Shown here piece by piece: positions 54,701-64,000 of a stretch of DNA of 64,000 bases; the first letter of the stretch is position 1, and every line of letters begins with the position of its first letter. Below the pieces are notes generated by a model. It did no database searches. It had not been told where the DNA came from and worked only from the letters and a program-made list of their open reading frames with translations. Source of the DNA: Epinephelus fuscoguttatus (taxonomy: Eukaryota > Chordata > Actinopteri > Perciformes > Serranidae); assembly GCF_011397635.1 (NCBI RefSeq), contig NC_064771.1, positions 10,417,379-10,481,378 of the forward strand, given 5' to 3'. Made by a program: the position numbers and the translations under genes.

Positions 54701-56280
54701 TGGTTTTGAGTTTCAAAGCCAGTAGATGACTTAGTTGGGCACTGTGCAAGTAATCAAGTTGCCTAGTCTTATGAATTAGAAAATCAGATTTGTTCCTCAA
54801 TAATTGATTAAGGTCTTTTATTAGTAAGTCTCGCTCAAGGATAAGGTCAGGGGTAACATTCAGAGACATAGAACTCTCTAAAGTTGCAATTCTATTTTCT
54901 AAATCTAAAATATGTTGCAGTCTTGTTCTATTTAAATTAGAGGCAAATCCAATTGTTTTGTCCCTTATGAACCTTTTCACAGCTGACCAGAGAACCCTGG
55001 GGTCATCAACAGAAGGTCTATTTATCGCTAAAAACTGGTCCAGTTGATCTTTCATTTCCCTTAGGAAAGATTCATTCTGCAATAAAGTGGAATTAAGCCT
55101 CCAACGGGCCGCCCTTTTGGGGCCAGAAGGGATTGCCAGTCTGCCAAATACAGCCCTATGGTCAGAAAGAGACATAGGAAGAAGAGCAAAATCAGAGGCT
55201 TTTTCAAATAAATGTTTAGAAATAAAGATGCTGGTTTGACCCCTCAGCTACACCAGTTCTATCTAATGAGTGCAACCAAACCGCATTAAAGTCACCTCCT
55301 ATTATTAGACCAAAATCAGATAAATCCAGCATAAGTTTGGTGAGATAATCAAAAGCTCCTATCAAATGAGTTAGGGGCATGAACAGAAATGAAAGCTAAT
55401 TTTTTTTACCATTCACTAGACTTTTAATATAGACTACTCTACCTTCAGAGTCCTTCCCAGAATCTAAATTTGTAAACTGAAAACTACGTTTAGCAATAAT
55501 CACTACTCCTCTGTTTTTCTTCAAATTTGAGGAGGAAGCTATAACATGATAGAGTTTATCATGAAGTCTGGAGACATCACTTTCCAGTAGATGCGTTTCC
55601 TGGAAAAAAGCCACGTCTATTTTCATACTCCTCAAAAGGTCCAGTGTGCTTGTGCGTTTATGAGGAATATTAAATCCCCGCCCATTCCAAGACAAGCGCG
55701 AAACACTAGTCATGTGTGTCAGAGCAAAAAAACAATGTCAGAAAAATGAACCAAAGACAGCCACCACAAATAAAAAGTAACAGATGTAAAGATCCATCCC
55801 TTGGGTCCTGTCCCACCCAGCCATTGTCCCACAATCCTCTAACACCTTTACCCACAAACCCAGCCTGCCATCTATCCCTTCTGAACCCCTGCTCCAAGAA
55901 AGCGAAGCCCAAACAGAACAGGCTCCAACAGCCCACCCTCAAAAAAAAAAGAAACGGATGGAAAAAAAAAGTCCATCCAGAGCCCACCCCGACCCACCCC
56001 AGAAAATTGATGTAACGCTGAGAGATAGTCAGATAACCCCTTCCTCTCCATTAAAATGATAACCTTTATTTGAGAAAACCTTGCATAAGAAAATCTGTAG
56101 ATAGGGTTCATAGTATAAAAAACAGAAAATGGTTGTAAAAGAAAACTACTACAAACCCCAATTGTTACTAAGACTCAAATAGGAATATGCCAAATTCAAG
56201 CAAACAAAGCTAATAAAAAGCTAAATAACAGAAAACATCTATTCTCCCCCCCTCTCCCCCTCCCTTCCTTCTGTTCTCTT

Positions 56281-56881
56281 GGAGGCAGCTATCAACGGAC
56301 ATCACCCAGCTAAGTTAGGCCCACCTAAGTGAACACTGAACTTTGTTTCCCATTCAATTTCCCATTTCAATTTCAACAAAATAATGCAGTGTTTATTTCT
56401 TGAGATATCGCCGGTGCTCTGCTGCTCCGTTGCCAGGGACGCCATAGCAATGGGGGGAATGGAACCATTCCCCTGTTGGGAGTTATTTTTCAACAGTCAC
56501 AGGCTCACTATACATTATCCCTTACGTGTCTACTGTTGTTTGCACTGATACTGTACATATTGGTATAATTTACTGTGAGTTGTTTGTACTGGTACTGTGC
56601 ATTCTGATATAATTATTTGCATTACTATTTGTTTTTTCTCCAGATAAATCTGATAATTGTTGCTCGGTCTCTTTACTCATTTATTTAGTAGAGTGTCCAC
56701 ACACCTTCTCATTCTACATATACATAGTAGTATACTGGTGTCTTTACAGCTTACATTTTATTGATTATCTCTGATCCCTACGGTCAATTTAGTCGTTGCG
56801 ACAGTGCGAGCAACACCACTGATGCTAGGTGGCGCCAAACTTAAAAAAAAAACAAAAAAACGAATCCTATCTGTTGCCTCT
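56281..56881. other. Right-hand remnant of the TTAA-target transposon
   Basis: Noncoding, ending in the 15-bp inverted repeat at 56867-56881. No transposase domain recognised here. Confidence 0.6.
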
Positions 56882-58231
56882 TCAAATATCAGTTCTTTTC
56901 TATGGGGTATTGGCTATATTTTTGCAAGTATGTTATGTGTATGTGTATATATTGTGTTATGACAGAGGAAAAACAAAAACAAAAACTGCATATCATCTAA
57001 ATTTCATTGCATTGTTGTCCATGTACATTCAAGTCAAACATCTCACACATTTAATGCCATATCATTTTAAAATGGCAGAGACCTACAAAGGTGTAGGTTT
57101 TGTTTCAACATTGGATTGCATTTTGGGGAATTTTCATGCATCAACTTGTGCCTTCTCTGCATCCATTTAAGGTGGCAATGTCTTTAATTTTGTTAAAGTA
57201 AATGTCCTCCGCTACTTTAATGTTATTATCAGGGGATGGTGGCATATGTGCATGTTCTTAATATTGAGGGAGACATGTTGCCTGCATCCTCCTCAAAATC
57301 TTAGACTCTGAACAGCACAATCAGTCACCTTAGCAAGAGGTTCCCAGTAGTAACAGTGTTTGCTGCTATGTTATCACATGTTTACTCCAATATCAAGGTC
57401 TTTTCCTTTAGATAAGTAATCATATAAATTACTGCTGATAAACCATTCACTGAGCGATGTTATTATTTAAACTAAACACATTAATGAAAACACAAGGGTT
57501 TACAGTACTGATATAGAATACCATTTTCCAGGTATAAATAAAATGTTTGAGGAAATGAAACACACCCAGTTTCAGACCATAAGGTCACTTGTCTTTATTC
57601 GCCTGTGGATTAAAATATCCAGAGTCTCTTTTAAAAGTATATCAGCATATAACTGCATTTACAGGTATGCAACACTGTGAGGAACGATACTATGTACAAA
57701 GAAGTGGACAACAGTGAAAGTTCATTTTTTTCCAAATATGACATTCATGACTCCCCGTTCTCTCCTTCTTTACTTACAGCATGAATGGTCAACAGGCTTA
57801 AATAATTACTGAGTTTTGAAAAATGACTTACACATCCATTATTTTTAGGTGTGCACACTGGATAGGAATCAATTATTTTGTAGCAAAGGAAAGTCCTGCA
57901 CAGAAGACATTTATAAAAACTCTAATGAAGGCCAGAAGGGAACATGAGTTTGATGAATTCATTCAATAAATGTCTTATGTGCAAGTGTAGGGTGCTAAAA
58001 TCTCTTTTATATGAAATAGTTAGAGACTAATTCAAAATTGAAAATGTTATCACTCCAACTAAAAGACTGGAAGATTTTATAGCTGTCTCAGAAATAGCAC
58101 TGGAGGAACAGTGTCAATCCATAACTGGTGACATGAGTTAAATTATATGTTACAGTAGCTTATCATAGACACAGAATTAGAGTCATGTCCATTCAATTAA
58201 ATAAAACACCAGTCATATTGATTCAACTCTT

Positions 58232-58237
58232 TTTATT
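58232..58237 (-). other. Polyadenylation signal AATAAA, pepsinogen copy 2
   Basis: Plus strand TTTATT, about 120 bp downstream of the stop, equivalent to 44231-44236 in copy 1. Confidence 0.7.
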
Positions 58238-58356
58238 GGATTTAAGGATATGTGAGTAGTTATTGGGCAAGGAAAAGATTTAAGTCTAGGCATGCTGGAA
58301 ATCACAGGGTACACATGATTGTTTCACGGTTCTTCAGCATGGTGAGTTCAGGCAGC

Positions 58357-61791
<3,435 letters not shown>

Positions 61792-61803
61792 TGTCTCGGC
61801 TCT

Positions 61804-61948
61804 GCTGTGCAAGAGAAGGAATTTCAGTCGAATTTAGCTCATGTCACTGAGGTCGATCACCTCACAGAACCATTCAAACTGAAATATTGCAATAGTAATA
61901 TAGTAGGTCTACTGTGAGTATACTCACCTGTGGACTCCAAAACCTGGA
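61804..61948 (-). other. 5' UTR intron and short noncoding first exon, pepsinogen copy 2
   Basis: Donor at 61928 (CCACAG|GTGAG), intron 61805-61927 (123 bp), acceptor TTGCACAG|CAGAGCC. It is 7 bp shorter than in copy 1 because the bases just before the acceptor are altered. The acceptor AG is kept and the pyrimidine tract is nearer the AG here. Confidence 0.65.
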
Positions 61949-61972
61949 TGCTGACAGACAGACATGCATCCT

Positions 61973-61980
61973 CTTTTATA
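61973..61980 (-). promoter_or_regulatory. TATA box (TATAAAAG), pepsinogen copy 2
   Basis: Same context as copy 1 (CTGTATAAAAGAGG on the minus strand). Confidence 0.8.
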
Positions 61981-62510
61981 CAGGTGGACTGACATTTTAT
62001 AATTACACAATGATAAGGCAAAACACGCGAACAGGTGATAAGTAAAGATAAGTAATGCACCAAGTAATCATTGACCTTAACACAATGTCAATTATATGAT
62101 TAAGGAAGGAACACAAACTTTTGGATAAAGCTTTTTGGATAACTTTAGTGCAGTATAATATTTGTGTTCATGTTGAAGGTGCTAACCACTGAAAGAAACA
62201 GCAAGGTTCTCTTAGCAAAGTCAAAAGGTGATATTAGGTGGAATGATGTTCCTGATACGACTCTTAAACATAACAGCTTAAATTTAAATATTTTATTGTG
62301 TATAATACTTACATTTTGTGCATATTAGGTTTTCTTGTATACTTTCTATACGTTCATTTTTTAAAAAACTTTTTCCTTAGCATTTATGTACCCCAAATGC
62401 TATTACGCTACTAATAAATCAATATGCTTTGTTTTAAATATCAGTTCTTTTCTTTGGGGTATTTGACATATTTTTGCAAGAATGTTAAGTGTATATATTT
62501 TGTTATGACA

Positions 62511-62622
62511 ATATAACGTTACATATATAATGTTATATATGTTATTATATAACATATACAATGTTATATATGTTATTATATAACATATACAATGTTATAT
62601 ATGTTATTATATAACATATATA
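62511..62622. repeat. AT-rich palindromic tandem repeat at the LINE 5' end
   Basis: About three units of 'ataacatatacaatgttata'/'tatgttattat', roughly 32 bp each and internally self-complementary. Whether it came with the LINE or expanded later is unclear. Confidence 0.75.
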
Positions 62623-63563
62623 ATGGGAAGAAAGTTTTTTGTTACTGTGGGAGATCATGTATCAGGGATACATGAATTACCATTTGGTGTTGCTCAGGGT
62701 AGCTGCCTTGGTCCTCTGCTTTTTTCATTGTACATGCTTCCATTAGGTGACATCATCAAAGAACATAACCTGAATTTCCACAGCTACGCAGATGACACCC
62801 AACTTTATATTTCACTAGACCCAAGTGATGACCAATCCATCTGTCATCTGACATCTGGATTGGCTGCAGTAGACATGTGGATGCAAACCAATTTTCTTAA
62901 ATTAAATGGTGACAAAACCGAAATCTTATTAGTTGGTCCCCAAGAAAAACGGGAGATAATTCTACAAGAAAGAGAGAGCATATCACCCCAGTTTTAGCTA
63001 ACCTTCATTGGCTTCCAGTATCTTTTAGGATTGATTTTAAAGTGCTTTTACTTGTTTTTAAGGCTCTTAATGGTTTGGGACCAGCCTACATTACTAATTC
63101 TTTGTCGTTTTATCATCCTTGTCAGCCTCTTAGATTGTCTGCTGCCGGCTTTTTAAATACAAACTACTCTAATAAGAAAATTGGCAGCTCAGCCTTTTTT
63201 TAACTATGCACCAAAATTATGGAACTCACTACCCAAGGATGTAAGAGATACAAGCTCTGTGAACATTTTCAAATGACAATTGAAAACTTATTTATTCAAC
63301 ATTGCTTTCAACTAACTGTCACTATTCCCTGGTTTTTATCCCTATCCTTCACATTTTTTATCTGCTTCCATGCATTCTGCTGTTTTAGTTTTATCTTTTA
63401 CATATGATATTGTTCTTGGTTTCATTGTGCAGGATTTGCACTTGTCTTTTTTTTTTTAATTGTACTTGTCTGTTTTTATTTTGTTGTAAAGCACTTTGAG
63501 CTACACCTCCCTGTATGAAAGGTGCTTAATAAATAAAGTTTATTATTATTATTATTATTATTA
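62511..63563 (+). mobile_element. L2-type LINE, short internally deleted copy, private to copy 2
   Basis: The plus strand encodes [39 protein letters not shown] and NFLKLNGDKTEILLVGP (62623-62997), then jumps to noncoding traces of the C-terminus ('cttcattggcttccagtatc', 'aaggctcttaatggtttggga'). It ends in 'gtaaagcactttgagctacac', 'gctta ataaataaagtt' and a TTA microsatellite, the usual L2 tail. Flanked by TTATGACA at 62503-62510 and 63564-63571. The allelic position in copy 1 (about 56956) has a single copy of that word. The beginning (62511-62620) is an AT-rich palindromic repeat. Confidence 0.88.
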
Positions 63564-63566
63564 TTA
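63537..63566. repeat. (TTA)n microsatellite, LINE 3' tail
   Basis: About nine TTA/ATT units, directly following 'aataaataaagtt'. Confidence 0.9.
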
Positions 63567-64000
63567 TGACAGAGGAAAAAACAAAAACTGCATATAATCT
63601 AAGTTTGATTGCATTGTCCATGTACATGCATGTCAAGCATCTCACACATTTAATGTCATTTCTTATTTCATATCTACAAAGGTGTAGGTTTTGTTTCAAC
63701 ATTGGGCGGTAGGACAACTATAAAATAGGGGGTTTGAGGTCCTCCCCCGGGAAATTTTAAACTTAACTTCCTGGCAATAATTGAGGTAGCTTAATATTGA
63801 GGGAGACATGTTCCCTGCATCCTCCTCAAAATCTTAGACTTTGAACAGCACAATCAGTCACCTTACCAAGATGTTCCCAGTAGTAACAGTGTTTGCTGCT
63901 ATGTTATCACTGTTTACTCCAATATCAAGGTCTTTTCCTTTAGATAAGTAATCATATAAATTACTGCTGATAAACCATTCATTGAGCGGTGTTATTATTT

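Larger units (their letters stand above)
48938..56280 (-). mobile_element. Tx1/L1-like LINE, degenerate, split by an L2 insertion
   Basis: Read on the minus strand. The apurinic endonuclease start lies at 55396-55713 (LSWNGRGFNIPHKRTSTLDL; FFQETHL). The linker and first half of the RT lie at 54057-55175 (MNKNKSPGLDGIPPEFYLAF; CTSYRPISVLNADTKLFAKV; LIHSDQTGFIKKRLASDNVR; a following in-frame LDAEKTF). The RT resumes at 50389-51036 (SRGSRQGCPLSPLLFVLSLE; SLYADDILLF; KINWEKS) with the C-terminal region at 49573-50286. In-frame stops and frame changes make it inactive. The 3' end is the T-rich plus-strand run at about 48938-48960. The 5' end near 56280 is approximate. About 30 residues of RT are missing at the L2 junction. 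Confidence 0.85.
48461..56881. mobile_element. TTAA-target DNA transposon remnant (Kolobok-like), carrying nested LINEs
   Basis: Left terminus AGAGGCAACAGATAG (48461-48475); right terminus inverted, AGAGGCAACAGATAG (56867-56881): 15-bp perfect inverted repeats. Flanks are TTAA (48457-48460) and TCAA (56882-56885), a TTAA duplication with one later change. Copy 2 has the uninterrupted TTAA at 62434-62437. Only about 480 bp (left) and 600 bp (right) are the transposon itself; the centre is LINE sequence. A partial plus-strand frame (about 48752-48937) reads RVNLSQAFKRWRQLRDQKGF, which I believe is a fish-transposon-type domain, cut off by the LINE. TTAA with an AG-rich terminus suggests Kolobok; piggyBac not excluded. 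Confidence 0.85.

Noticed and set aside
55716-56111. Plus-strand 99-residue and minus-strand 79-93-residue frames
   Set aside because: Low-complexity reading of the Tx1/L1-like LINE 5' region; no domain recognised.

Overview
This is a vertebrate nuclear window, almost certainly from a ray-finned fish and probably a percomorph. The genes have short, cleanly spliced exons in long introns. The proteins are vertebrate-type (SPATA20, a PLCXD phospholipase-like protein, pepsinogen A). The repeats are typical of teleosts: L2 and RTE LINE tails, a Tx1/L1-like LINE, TTAA-target DNA transposons and hAT-like MITEs. The species assignment is inference. I see no bacterial, CRISPR, rRNA or tRNA features.

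Layout: all four supported host genes lie on the minus strand. (1) spata20 occupies the left edge to 34516. Fifteen coding exons give 757 residues; the last C-terminal exon(s) lie beyond base 1. Its introns carry simple repeats, a tandem repeat with estrogen-response-element-like palindromes, several MITEs, two RTE-like LINE ends and a three-level nested insertion in intron 1. (2) An intergenic stretch (34517-37028) holds a well-defined hAT-like MITE. (3) A PLCXD-type gene of six coding exons (333 residues) spans 37029-41678. (4) Two pepsinogen A genes, each nine coding exons and 377 residues, lie in tandem at 44356-47791 and 58357-61791. I read only two amino-acid differences between them.

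The pepsinogen repeat unit starts at about 44136 and again at about 58137 (period about 14.0 kb). Much of copy 1 is a foreign block at 48461-56881, precisely absent from copy 2 (empty site about 62434-62437). That block is a TTAA-target DNA transposon remnant with 15-bp terminal inverted repeats. It is interrupted by a Tx1/L1-like LINE, which is in turn interrupted by an L2-type LINE. Copy 2 has its own private L2-type insertion at 62511-63563 with a TTATGACA duplication, absent from copy 1. The two copies therefore work as natural before/after controls for each other's insertions.

The genes do not form a pathway. The pepsinogens are secreted gastric protease zymogens, SPATA20 is a thioredoxin-fold protein, and the PLCXD protein is a cytosolic PI-PLC-X-domain protein. 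I did not find a convincing undescribed biological system. The most informative material is the duplication with reciprocal filled/empty sites and the nested transposons. Exon boundaries were placed by hand from GT/AG sites and reading-phase continuity.
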